DNA of 34,615 bases, taken from Basidiobolus ranarum. Lineage: Eukaryota; Basidiobolomycota; Basidiobolomycetes; Basidiobolales. The stretch covers positions 1-34,615 of the forward strand of contig JASJQH010006941.1 in the NCBI GenBank assembly GCA_040143965.1. The letters run 5' to 3'. The notes beneath the pieces are model-generated. The model saw only the letters and a program-made list of their open reading frames with translations. It ran no database searches and was not told where the DNA came from. The position numbers were made by a program, and so were the translations under genes. Numbering within the stretch: the stretch's first letter is position 1; the number at the start of each line of letters is the position of its first letter. This document shows, piece by piece, positions 7,682-19,208 of the stretch.

Positions 7682-9715
7682 ATGCATAACATCGATCTCC
7701 TCTCAACAAACACTATACGTGTCCTTGCTGCCGACACCGTTAAGAAGGCTAATTCTGGACACCCTGGCGCCCCTATGGGTTGTGCAGCTATGGCCCATGT
7801 TCTTTTCTCCAAATTTATGAAGCTCAACCCAGAGAATCCCAAGTGGATTTCTCGTGACCGCTTTGTTCTCTCCAATGGACACGGTTGTACTTTACATTAC
7901 GTGCTTCTTCATCTTCTTGGATACAAAGTCACTATTGATGATCTTAAATCTTTCAGACAAATGAACTCTATATGCCCCGGTCACCCAGAAAACTTCATGA
8001 CCGAAGGTATTGAGGTTACTACTGGTCCATTAGGGCAAGGTATCTCCAATGCAGTCGGTCTCGCAATCGCCGAGGCTAACTTTGCAGCCACTTTCAATAA
8101 AGAAGCTTTCCCCGTCATAGATAATTATACTTATACTATCCTTGGTGATGGGTGCTTACAAGAAGGTGTCTCTGCTGAAGCAGCATCCTTAGCTGGTCAC
8201 CTCAAGTTAGGAAAACTCATTGCCTTGTATGACGATAATAAGATTCAGATCGATGGTACTACCGATTTAGCATTTACCGAGGATGTGTGCAAACGATTTG
8301 AGGCTTATGGTTGGCACACTCTTTCAGTCGACAATGGAGATAGCGACTTCGAAGCCATCGCCAACGCCATCTCTGAAGCCAAGAAAGTCACTGATAAACC
8401 AACCTTAATTAAGGTTCGCACCACCATCGGTTATGGTTCACTTTTGCAAGGAAGTGAAAAAGTCCATGGAGCTCCCTTAAGTAACGATGATTTGGTACAG
8501 CTCAAGACCATGTTTGGGTTGGACCCATCGCAGAGTTTCGCTGTGCCGCAAGAAGTAAGAGATTTCTATGGCGATATCAAGAAGCAAGGGTCTCAACGTG
8601 AAGCCGAGTGGAACCAAATGTTCGCAAAGTATTCTGCTCAATACCCTGAGCTTGCTCAAGAGCTTAACCGTCGTATTGCCAACGATCTTCCAGTCGGATG
8701 GGAAAGCGCTCTTCCAAGATATACTCCAGCTGATCCCGCAGTAGCCACTCGCAAGCTCTCCGAGATCGCTTTGAATAAGATTGCCGAAGCTGTCCCAGAA
8801 CTAGAGGGGGGTTCAGCTGATCTTACTCACTCGAATTTGACCAGATGGAAGACAGCGGTTGACTTCCAACATGAGAGTACTGGACTAGGAAACTACGCAG
8901 GCCGCTACATTCGTTTCGGTGTCCGTGAGCATGGTATGGCTGCCATATGTAATGGTATCGCAGCTTATGGAGGCTTCATTCCATTCTGTTCAACATTCTT
9001 GAACTTCATATCTTATGCACTAGGCGCTTCTCGTCTATCATCTCTCTCACATCTTCGTGTTCTCTACGTGATGACCCACGACTCCATTGGTTTAGGTGAA
9101 GACGGACCTACTCATCAACCTATTGAAACCCTCACCACTCTTCGTGCTACCCCCAACACTCTAGTCTTTAGACCTGCTGATGGTAATGAAGTCTCCGGTG
9201 CTTATTTGGCTGCTATCCAAAATAAATTGAGACCTAGCGTCCTCGCTCTCTCTCGCCAAAACCTCCCACATCTTGCTGGCTCTTCGATCGAGAATACTCT
9301 AAAGGGAGCTTATGTTCTTAGTGATGTTGCTAAACCCGCTGTCGTCCTCGTAGCTACTGGTTCAGAAGTTTCTGCTTGTGTTGAGGCTGCTCAGGAATTA
9401 GCCAAGTCTAACATCCAAGCTCGAGTTGTCTCTATGCCTTCAATGGAACTCTTTGATGAGCAGGCACAAACCTACAAGGAATCAGTTTTCCCTCGTGGTG
9501 TCCCAGTACTTAGTGTTGAGGCCTTGAGTACTTTCGGTTGGAGTAAGTACGCTCACGTATCAGTCGGTATGACTTCCTTCGGAAGCTCCGCCCCAGCCAA
9601 TCAACTCTATGAAAAATTCGGCATGACCCCAGTTGCCATTGCTGACAAGGCCATGAAGACCATTGAGTTCTACAAGAACGAGCCTTTACCATACCTCATG
9701 GTGAAGCCATTCTAA
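7682..9715 (+). CDS. TKL1: Transketolase
   Basis: Intronless, 677 residues from the ATG at 7682 (MHNIDLLSTNTIRVLAAD); the frame is open a few codons upstream but without another ATG. Transketolase uses thiamine diphosphate and Mg2+ to move two-carbon ketol units between pentose-phosphate sugars in the cytosol. The N-terminal signature KANSGHPGAPMG is present, as are the GDG...N thiamine-binding motif (GDGCLQEGVSAEA, with DDNKIQIDG downstream), and the pyrimidine-domain block FGVREHGMAAICNG. The C-terminal block VSMPSMELFDEQ also matches. Length is that of yeast Tkl1. C- or T-ending codons and the frequent use of GGT, GCT and CTC/CTT suggest strong translational selection, unlike the AT-rich neighbours. 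A TATA box lies just upstream. Confidence 0.97.
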   Translation: MHNIDLLSTNTIRVLAADTVKKANSGHPGAPMGCAAMAHVLFSKFMKLNPENPKWISRDRFVLSNGHGCTLHYVLLHLLGYKVTIDDLKSFRQMNSICPGHPENFMTEGIEVTTGPLGQGISNAVGLAIAEANFAATFNKEAFPVIDNYTYTILGDGCLQEGVSAEAASLAGHLKLGKLIALYDDNKIQIDGTTDLAFTEDVCKRFEAYGWHTLSVDNGDSDFEAIANAISEAKKVTDKPTLIKVRTTIGYGSLLQGSEKVHGAPLSNDDLVQLKTMFGLDPSQSFAVPQEVRDFYGDIKKQGSQREAEWNQMFAKYSAQYPELAQELNRRIANDLPVGWESALPRYTPADPAVATRKLSEIALNKIAEAVPELEGGSADLTHSNLTRWKTAVDFQHESTGLGNYAGRYIRFGVREHGMAAICNGIAAYGGFIPFCSTFLNFISYALGASRLSSLSHLRVLYVMTHDSIGLGEDGPTHQPIETLTTLRATPNTLVFRPADGNEVSGAYLAAIQNKLRPSVLALSRQNLPHLAGSSIENTLKGAYVLSDVAKPAVVLVATGSEVSACVEAAQELAKSNIQARVVSMPSMELFDEQAQTYKESVFPRGVPVLSVEALSTFGWSKYAHVSVGMTSFGSSAPANQLYEKFGMTPVAIADKAMKTIEFYKNEPLPYLMVKPF

Positions 9716-11319
9716 GCATATTATTTCCGAGTTTTCCCAGGCTCAGGTATATATACAGAGAAAAGATGCTAGGTTTATACTTACTGTTATATACTTTTCA
9801 TATAAGTAAAATTTTCTAGACAACACCTATTCTCTTAGTATTCTTATAGAAACCTGTCCTCAGATAATGCTCTTTATTCTGATCATTTTGACTTGAAGTT
9901 AACGTAAACTTTAAGAACCAAATAGCTTTACACTAATCGATCAAAAATATAAATAGATAGCAGGTTTTGTGGTTCATGGGTAGTAAATGTTCGCAGTTGA
10001 ATATCGATTTGTCCATATTAGCACCAGATGTTTGACTGATATCCATCATAATGTGCCAAGAATTGCAGCTTTTGTCTTAATGCACATATTAGCAAGTAAC
10101 CCGCAAATTAGCCCAGTGTTATTTATAGCTCGCATTTCGAACTGTAGCAAATAGAAAGTTGTGATATTATACTTTCATCAAGTAACATATCCTTATAAAG
10201 GTGGCTCATTTTGCAATCGCGGGATCAGGTTTCAGACCTATTTGTGAATTAGGCAATCTATTCCACAAGACACCATTCTAGTGGTCATTCATAAAAGTAG
10301 ATATTAAGATGTTGGTACCCACAGCAAAACCTGAACTCAACAATGCAGTTGGCCACAATTTCTCTGAAACAGAAGAACACTTAGCCTGACTGAGTGGGGG
10401 TAGCAACCAATGGCCAGCTATTAATTGGAGCTGCCCAAGCTATTTCCGTAACATTGTTCCCAAACTCTATCATTCTGTGCGCTGGATTTGATTGATGCGC
10501 CATTTTTGATCAGTGTCCGTTGATTTTACATCCGTTGGGCCATCTGTGTTGCAGCAGTGTATCCTGCCAGCGTCTACCGATGCGCCTCACTCGTCCCCAA
10601 GAATAAAGTTCTAGAATCAGGCACGTGAGGAGTGCATGTTATCCGTTCTTAAGCTGGGGAGATTGATTATTCAGTTAAACTAATTGGCATCCGATGTGCG
10701 CTTTCTTGAGAATAAATCGATTTCCATAACAGGCATCTTCTTATCATGGAACTCTATGGCCCATTCGATATGAACCTATATTTGGTCATAGAGTAATGAG
10801 AGGGCTCATCAAGCAGCTACTTAGTTGGTGTCTGCTTATTCTTATCACACATATGGAAATTCCAATTACACTCACTGAATTTATGTAGAGCTTAACTTGT
10901 CTTCTAGTTGTTCTAATATAAACTAGCCTACTTCAAACATGAAAATGCCGAATAAGCATACTTCAGTTTAAGCCGAAATCTCCTTCTACAGAGGTCAGCT
11001 TAGACAAAATATTTCTTTCAGATTTATACGAATATACGGATTAATCCATTGCAACCATCAGTCCTTGCTTGTTCTCATTGATCGTCACAACTCCCTCCTG
11101 TAACGTTATTGTGCTTTATCCAAACAACTTTTTTCTATATTTAACTAGAGTGTGTGTTCAGCTATTTGAAGCTTCTTCTCAGTTTTCCCTATTTTTTTCG
11201 GTGAGGCTCTATAAATTATTTCATTGAACTTTTTAAGCTTTTACTAATACTCACGGCGTTTTGATATACAGCCGAGTACACTATAGTATACTCAGTAGAA
11301 TATTTTGCTTCCTTAGAGC
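9716..11319. other. Intergenic region before CCH1
   Basis: About 1.6 kb. It includes the transketolase 3' region and the CCH1 promoter. A patch at about 10370-10640 is visibly richer in G and C than its flanks and carries short open frames on both strands, none recognisable. The string catatccttataaag near 10188 resembles a U12 5' splice site but has no coding context. No RNA gene seen. Confidence 0.5.
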
Positions 11320-14300
11320 ATGAAAATAGAAAATAACTCTGACCAACCTACCACTATTTCCAATTCTTCACGCACACAATTCCACTCTGCTCCATATAGC
11401 ACTCTTCATACTGTTCGGACTCAATCCAACCTGAACTCTGTACTTGATTTTTATATTATATTTAAGTGAGAATTCAGAATAACATATTCTTTTCTTTAGT
11501 CAGTGGCGGGTTTCGTCAGAGATAGTGTCGACAGTTTTCAAAGTGGTAACAGCGATTTCGAATCTAGTTTTAATAATCGGTTTAGTGAAACAGATACTGT
11601 ACGTTTGATTGAACACATGGACATAGAGGAAGTTTCACTTTCCGACAATTCTAGTTCTACTAAACCTTCGAAATCCTTGCATACTCCGTCACGTTTGTAT
11701 TCAGTAGGAAAGGCTCTACACAGAGCCTCTACACGAGTTATTGAATTATCTACTACTCGTTTCGACCACTCACCATCCCCTTCACCCTATGAAGACTTGA
11801 ACAAAGAACCAGATGGAACCAACCCAGCTGACGAGCCTTACTCTCAGCCACATCGTCTTGGTGGCCGTTCCCTGTATATATTCGGACCCAACAATTCGCT
11901 AAGAGTATTTCTTGCAAAACTATTCAAAAAAAGGTAGTGTTGACAGTATCACCGCTTGATATTAACAATAATTAATTGTACGAATTGCTTTAGGTGGATG
12001 GGCTTTTTTATCACTTTTTTGATTATATTGAACTGGCTTTTACTATGCGTTCAATTCTGGGCCGCGGGGGTCCGAGACTATACTTTTGGTTCTAGTTGGG
12101 CTGATTACCCATTGTTTGCTATATTCATATTTTACACGTACGTGTTCTCCATGCTTGTTTGAATCGACACTATCTTTAAGCTGAATGGTCTGTATTGACT
12201 AATTCCTCGGTTTCATTGTTATTTAGGCTTGAAATGGTTGCCAGGATCATTATCTCCGGATTTATTATAAACCCTTCTGGACCTCAACTCAGAGTCCCGA
12301 GAGCAGATATTGGAAAAAAGTCACCGTTTCTCGTAGTAGAGGTTCATTCGGAAATAGATTCTCTCTTTCCTGATAGGGCGTATTTGCGTCATAGTTTCCA
12401 GCGGATAGACTTCGTAGTTGTTGTTTCATTTTGGGTTAATTTGATACTGTTGTTCACTGGACATGGTCGATTTACTGTGTTTAGTGCCTTGTGTGCTCTC
12501 CGCCCATTTCGTCTTATATCTATGACTTCAGGATCCTGGGTATGGGTTTATACATTCCAAGCCTTCTGAGTATATTAATGACCTTGTTTTTCTCTAAAGA
12601 CAATTTTAAGGTCTCTGAAGAAGAGTGCTCCGGTCTTAGTTAACGTTACACTTTTCCTGCTATCTTTTTTCTTGTTATTTGGGTACGTTTTCTACAATGT
12701 AGATTTCTCTTACGTAAAGGGATAATTAATGTCGTTTGTTTAATAGTATTATCGGTGTGGTTTCATTCGAAGGGTCGTTTGATCGACGTTGCGTCTCTAA
12801 TGGTTTGTTTTAAGCAAGTCGATATTTTGCGCGTATTATTTCCATAGTAACCAAACTTCTAGATATCCCTGATGATTTGGAGGATGCCAAAAAGTACTTC
12901 ACGATTCCTGAGCGATACTGTGGACATTATGACACTTTCACCAAGGGCTACGCATGCCCCGAGAATTTCAAATGCATGGTAAGTGTTGTTTTCTTGTTTA
13001 CATCTACATCCATACGATATCCCACTAATTATCAATTCCATTCTCTTCTGAAGAATGTTGGCAGTCCATTTGAAGGAACTCTCGGATACGACAACATTTT
13101 TCAGACTGTCCCAATTTTATTTGGTATCACAGCAGGTAAGTACGAAACTCAAATCAATCTCTCTTCATTGGGTATTGATTAGTTGTTTAGCGCAGGGATG
13201 GCTTTCATTGATGTTTCAAACCATGGATGCTGAATATCCATTGCCATCAGCCTTATACTACATCATTGGAGTCGTTATCTTTAATTTCTGGTTGCTCAAT
13301 TTATTCGTTGCGGTTATAACTGAAATGTTTGCCAAAATTCGTGAAGATACCAATCATAGCGCTTTCACTTCCTCAAGGTAAGGCATTTTATTATCAGTTA
13401 TGTCGAACCGAATGTTGGTAATTAATTCGAATTTTCTCAAGTAAAACTGCTATCGTTCTGAATGATGTTAACGAGGATGATAATCTCCAGGGACAAACGA
13501 AAGTTGCGCGCAAGCCTAATTTTCTTGAAAGAAACTTCGAGGCCACTTATTATTTTTGGATCCTCTTAGTAGCTGCTGATCTTGTAATTATGTGTGTCCG
13601 TTCGTATGATCCCGACGATGAAGAGGATGCTAAATTGGCAGACCCCACCATGAGTATGTTTTTTAAAATCCAGCACAAAGTAATGCGAACTCGACTAGAT
13701 TATATACTGAATTCCAATCTCTATCAGTTCAGGGAGAGTTTCTAACAGCCGAGCGTATTTTCACCGCATTGTTTGCAGTTGAGATACTCCTGCGTTATTT
13801 CGCTACTCCAAAACTTGGACGAAGATCTAAATTCTTTGCCTCCAAGAGAAACCGACTTGATTTGTTCTTAGCGGTTATAACTTGTATAATCCAGATACCT
13901 CCTATTCCCACTGTTTCCTCTGGAATGGTTTATCGATATCTCACTTTGTTCCAAGTAGTGAGATTTTATCGTATTGTTATGGCTATACCTCGTCTTCGCA
14001 GATTGATTGTTTGTACATTCTTACACTTTTTTTTGTCTATTGCTATTGACCAGTCTCTTTGTATTAGACTCGTACGGTTGGCAATGTTATTGGTATGATG
14101 AATTTGTTCCTTTTCATTTTGATGTGCATTGGAGTCAGCGCCACTGTGGTAAGAACTTCTCAACTTCATGAGTGTAATGTCTAATCACATCTAAGCCAAT
14201 GGATACATATTCAATAGGCAATGCAACTTTTTGGAGGACAAATAGGGCCAGATGACGACTTGGACATGAATTTTGACAATTTTGCCGCTAGCTTTTTAGC

Positions 14301-17300
14301 TCTTTTCCAGGCAAATCTAACATTCCATTTGAATTAGATATATCCGGTGTGTTAACCTATTTCAACTATTTTAGATATTTTCTGGTGATAACTGGACCGA
14401 TCTCTTATTTGGTTTAACTGGACTTCAGCGACAACACAACATGGCGGTGTTTTCATCCGTTTTTATACTGTTATTCTTTTGTTTCTCAAACTGTAAGTCA
14501 ACCACGTACTTCCATTTATCAAATGCCCTCTAATCTTTTCACTTCCTTTATAGTCATCTTGCTTAATATGCTCGTTGCCGTTATAGTAGAGAATTTTGAA
14601 ATGGACGAGGAAGAGAAACGTCGACTTCAACTTGAAGAAACCATTAAAGGAATTGAAATTAGGCAGAAAGAAAGCCAAAAAGTGATTAGGTAAATCAAGT
14701 CTAGTCAAACTCTTACTACTATATTTACTTATCAGCTCCTATTTAACACACATGTAGTCGATGGAATCCATATCGGTTTTTAAAGCCAAGCCCTAAAGCT
14801 CTTGCGGTGAATAATATCCCATCAAACCTTGTTTTGCCAGTTCAAAAAAGCGCTGCTCGCGAGTTTTTGCAAGAATCTAACTCGAAGGTAGGGATTTTTA
14901 CCACTTTAATATTCCGAAAATTGAACTTCCAAAACTTATAAATTCTCTACTTTCCAGGCAAATAGAGCACATTTGGAGAGGTCCAAATCGAAAGGATTTA
15001 CTTCCCGAGTTCGAAGGTTTTTGAAAATGGACCCCGATGAACTGGAGAATGGAAGCGCTAGTCATACAGTCTACGAACCTGAAAGTAGAGAGGAAAGATT
15101 TGTGAACGAATCTACTGATAACAAACGTGCGGATATGGATCAATACAATGAGCGCGAAGCAATTCTTAATGACTTTATGACGGCACATCCAACTTATGAT
15201 ACGTCACTTTTCATTTTCAAGAGAAACAACCCCATCAGAAGAATCTGTAAAAAGCTAGTGGGTAATTCGGATCCCTCCATTGAGAGTGTATCTTTTAATC
15301 ATTTTAAGCTAAGCCATGCGTTTAACGGACTGATTTTTGCTTGTGTTGTTGTGAGTGTTGTATTTGCTGTTCTAAATACTCCACTTGCACAGCAACAGAG
15401 ATTAATCCGCAAGTATGGCAGCTTAGAGGCTGCCCCAGTTAATCGTCGCGACATTGATTTGTTCTTTTGGATGGACGTTGCCATAACTACGATATTTACC
15501 CTCGAATTCTTGATTCGCGTCATTGCTGATGGGTTTATGTTTACTCCCGATGCTTATTGGCAAAGTATATGGAATCGAGTGGATTTCTTGGTTCTAATCA
15601 CCATGTACATTACGTTAGCAATCAATCCAAAGGAGCCCACAGGAATCCCAAGAACATTGAGAGCTGCTAAAGGATTTAGGGCTTTAAGAATTGCTAGCTA
15701 CTTCAATGCTGTTAGAGAGGTATTTTATGGTACTCTATATTCGGGATTTCCACGAATCGTTGATGCGGCAATGCTTTCACTTTGTTTCATTCTGCCATTC
15801 TCTATCTATGGCTTGAATATTTTTGCCGGACTCATGTATAGTTGTAACGACACAGCGGACACTATTGCAACTCGTGCAGATTGTAAAGGCCTATTCTTTG
15901 ACAGCGAAATGAATTTTTGGAAGCCACGGGTTTGGTCGAATCCAAATAATTTTAATTTTGACAATTTCAAGTCATCTCTCTTGGTTTTATTTGAGATTGT
16001 TTCGAACGAAGGTTGGGTCGATGTCATGTTGAATACGATGAAAATCAAGGGCTACAATGTTCAACCAGAGGATCGAAATGCTTGGTACAATGCAGTCTTC
16101 TTCATGTCCTACAATATGGTTGGCGCTGTATTTGTGTTGACTCTATTCGTCGCTGTTATCATTGAAAATTTCAACACCCGGAATGGAACCGCGTTCCTTA
16201 CAGCGGAGCAAAGAAGATGGATAGACATGAAAAACCAGTTAAAACAAATCAAGCCATCCATTCGTCCTGTTAATCCTCCAAGTGATAAAATTCGAAAATG
16301 GTGCTATGAAATGGCTATCGCAAAAAATGGATTTTTATCTAAATTTGTAGTTGGTGTTACCATCTTCGACGCTCTACTTCTTGTAACGCAATTCCATGGT
16401 CAACCTGAGAGTGTGAACACTGCCAAAGGTACACTTACCATTCGTCCGATTTTCAAATGAATTTTGACTAATATCAATCTCGCAGATATTCTATTTGGGA
16501 TGGTCTTTCTAGGTTACATGTTCGAGATTGGAGTCAAGTGTCTAGGGCTCGGTTTGAGAACGGTAGGTTATCTTCGATCTATTAAGCAAATGGAAGTTAG
16601 AATCTAATATCCTACATCATTACCCAGGTATTAATGAATCCATGGAATATATTCGATATTGTTATTACTTTTGGTCTTGCTGTTTCAACCCTTTCCCAGC
16701 TTATCCAAAAGTTCATTTTCAACACACCAAATGGATCTCGTCTTGCATTGAGGATATTCGTCACCCTCGTGCTATTCAAAGTTGTTCAAAAAGTTGATAG
16801 TTTACATCAACTTCTAAGAACAATGGCGTAAGTTCATCTTCCTGATATACGGCGTGGTATTTTTGAATAACACTTATTGTACTATTATAGTGTGAGTTTA
16901 AGGACCATTGTCAACCTGTTAGCCGTTTGGTTTCTGGTTTTTGTGATATACGCCATTGCTTTCATGGAGATCTTTAGCTTAACCAAGATGGGTGAGAATG
17001 GAGGAGCTCAGGCCAATTTCCGTAATTTCTCCAACTCTATATTGAATCTGTTGGGGATGTCTACCGGTGAAGGGTGGAATGATTTTATGCACGATTTTGT
17101 GACCCAAAATCCAGAGTGCGTTAGCTCAGCTCGTTCGTATTTAGAAACTGATTGTGGAAGTCCTGCCTGGGCCTACTTCTTGTTTATTTCCTTCAACATC
17201 ATTTCAATGTATATCTTTGCCAATCTATTCGTCGTTGTGGTAATGGACGGGTTCTCATACTGCTACCAAATCGCATCCTCATACTCTCTAATGAAGAGAG

Positions 17301-18686
17301 ATGACATCAGAAAATATCCTTTGAGTTGATTTTATATTTATCTAATGTCATTCATCTACGTTATAACCTTAACATACGCTTACTTTCAAGAAAGCATGGG
17401 GTGAAGTTGATATCAATGGTCACGGCTACATATACCAGAAAGATATAGTTAAACTATTTTCGGTAAGATATCCATTACTAGCGATTTCTACGTCAAGTGG
17501 TCCCCATTTTAACCATATAACATTTCAGAAACTATCCGTGCCGTTTGATGTCAAGATATATCCTGAACAATATTCCATCCCAGTTTTGCTACGTGACTGT
17601 CGGATCCAGGATAAGCCTGACATTACTCCCCAGCGTTCATTTAGGAAGAGCTCGAAGAAGAATGTATTCGAGCTCACTGATCAGCGGCCAGAATCCAAAC
17701 TCCCTGACCTAGCAACCTTGAATAGTCGCTTGGCTGATATAAACCCAACAGAAATACATCAACGAAAGAGAATATACAATATGGTTTATCAGGTTAGACG
17801 ATGGTTTGTGAGTTACAAATGACCTCTCTGCTAAACATTCGCTATGATCTGCGTATATAGGAAGCTATGGATCTAGGTGCAAATGGTCGAAAGATTGGAT
17901 TTACCAAGATGCTGTTACTACTATCCATTTATAAGCTGACTGATCCAGTGAAGAGCTTTTTGTAAGTTAATCCTGCATTCCTGTTAATTTGCACTACCGT
18001 ACTTACGATTGCTCATTCTTTAGACCCACAGACTACATAAAGCGTAAAGAGCGTGTGGATCAAATTGTGGATAAAGTTCGAATGGACACACTTAGGGGCT
18101 TCTTACGTATCGCTATTCAGAAAAAACGTATCCGTGAGATACGAATTCAAACTGAAAAGCATTCTGAGCTCAAGCCTGGAACTTCAAGAGAATTTCGAAG
18201 TAGAAGTGATTCAATTATTGTGTATGATTTAACTTCAACTCATCGCTTTAATTTCATCTAGAAACTCCCGTAAGACCAGAAATTAGAATTGAGAATGAGA
18301 GCTCCTCTTCCTCGGCAGATCCTCACAACCCCTTTTCTACTCCCGACAAAAAATCAACACATACCTTTGATGATGCATCACCATCTTACTCTCCATATCC
18401 GTAAGTTTCTCGCGTCGATTGTTACGAAAAAGCATACCCATAACCCCTTTTTATAGTACATACAGTGATGAAAGCGATGACGCTTGTAGTATTACTAGCT
18501 TAAACGATATGGATGTTGGTCAAGCCGATAATTTCTTGAGTGACTTCAGAAGTAACCAATGGCATGGTAAATATGATACTTTTCATCATGCTAATAAGTT
18601 AAGCTTGTACTAACCTTACCATAGATGCTCTGGTCGCCGAAACAATTGATCCGTATGAGAGTAGTACGTCTGAAGAAGATGAATAA
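11320..18686 (+). CDS. CCH1: Cch1-type voltage-gated calcium channel alpha subunit
   Basis: Pore-forming plasma-membrane Ca2+ channel; in yeasts it works with Mid1 in stress and mating Ca2+ influx. Hand-built exons: 11320-11439, 11500-11933, 11994-12137, 12227-12539, 12600-12682, 12747-12802, 12848-12978, 13054-13135, 13191-13377, 13442-13653, 13728-14008, 14068-14148, 14218-14310, 14375-14492, 14554-14689, 14758-14887, 14958-16428, 16486-16562, 16628-16827, 16891-17313, 17384-17462, 17529-17792, 17861-17961, 18024-18199, 18262-18400, 18457-18566, 18625-18686. They total 1900 residues (yeast Cch1 is about 2040). Four six-helix domains are present. Pore-loop residues are Q456 (AAQGW), D744 (SGDNW), E1218 (SNEGW) and E1510 (TGEGW). 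An EF-hand-like segment follows IVS6 (FKKAWGEVDINGHGYI). Most introns are GT-AG; one is AT-AC and one GC-AG. The least certain points are exon 1 and the donor at 18200 (18206 also keeps frame). Confidence 0.93.
14311..14374 (+). other. GC-AG intron in CCH1
   Basis: The exon ends LALFQ at ...TTCCAG and the next exon must start IFSGDNW to keep the domain II pore helix. No GT is available at that point. The intron begins GCAAAT and ends TTTTAG, so a GC donor is required. Reading through would hit a stop within ten codons. Confidence 0.85.
17314..17383 (+). other. U12-type AT-AC intron in CCH1
   Basis: The 70-base intron begins ATATCCTTTG, a perfect minor-spliceosome 5' splice site. It contains CCTTAAC at 17367-17373, the U12 branch-site core, and ends ...GCTTAC eleven bases after the branch adenosine. 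Removing it (phase 2) gives DDIRNFKKAWGEVDINGHGY, which matches the calcium-channel consensus after IVS6. The alternative major-type choice (GT at 17325 to an AG before CATGGGG) gives YPLTWGEV and loses the conserved FKKAW. Confidence 0.92.
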
Positions 18687-19208
18687 GCTTTGTAGATGGC
18701 TTTATTGACCATCCATGTATTACTATATGTATTTTACAGTCTAATCGGAGCATTTGTAAGGTCATAATTATTATTTTATAAATAATTTAGGAATACCTCA
18801 TAGCTATGAGCTACATTTCCATTTGCCTTTGCTCACCGATTTAACCCAGCTTCAACCTCATGTATCACCCATCTTTATGAATAAATTTTCCGCATTCAAA
18901 CCCCCAAAGATTCTTCAACTTCTTGCGAAGCATAACGTTGGCAATTGTATCTTTAATTCATGAACATGCTACTATCAAGCGTCAAGAAATTCTGGATCTC
19001 AGAACTAGTGGTTATTAAGAAAAATAATGCTTAGATCTGTTACTATTTCTACAACTAGGAATACAAAATCTTCCTAGTATCGTCCATTTAAACAAGAGTA
19101 TTACGAATCTTGATGAGACAAAGGCTACAAAAGGATGGTACAAATCAACCGCTTCCAAATTCCAAAACAGTAATAAAAATCCTCGACAAAACTGGAAACG
19201 AGTACTGA
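18687..19208. other. Convergent spacer between CCH1 and the ligase
   Basis: The 3' regions of both genes lie here. A plus-strand open frame (about 18758-18961) reads like protein in its middle (LTDLTQLQPHVSP, then KILQLLAKHNVGN) and is preceded by an acceptor-like TTTAG at about 18791. I find no convincing start or partner exon. It is left as unexplained sequence. Confidence 0.4.

Noticed and set aside
17325-17393. Ordinary GT-AG intron (GTTGAT...AAAG) in place of the AT-AC intron of CCH1
   Set aside because: It keeps phase but gives YPLTWGEV, losing the conserved FKKAW, and it ignores a full U12 5' site and branch site.
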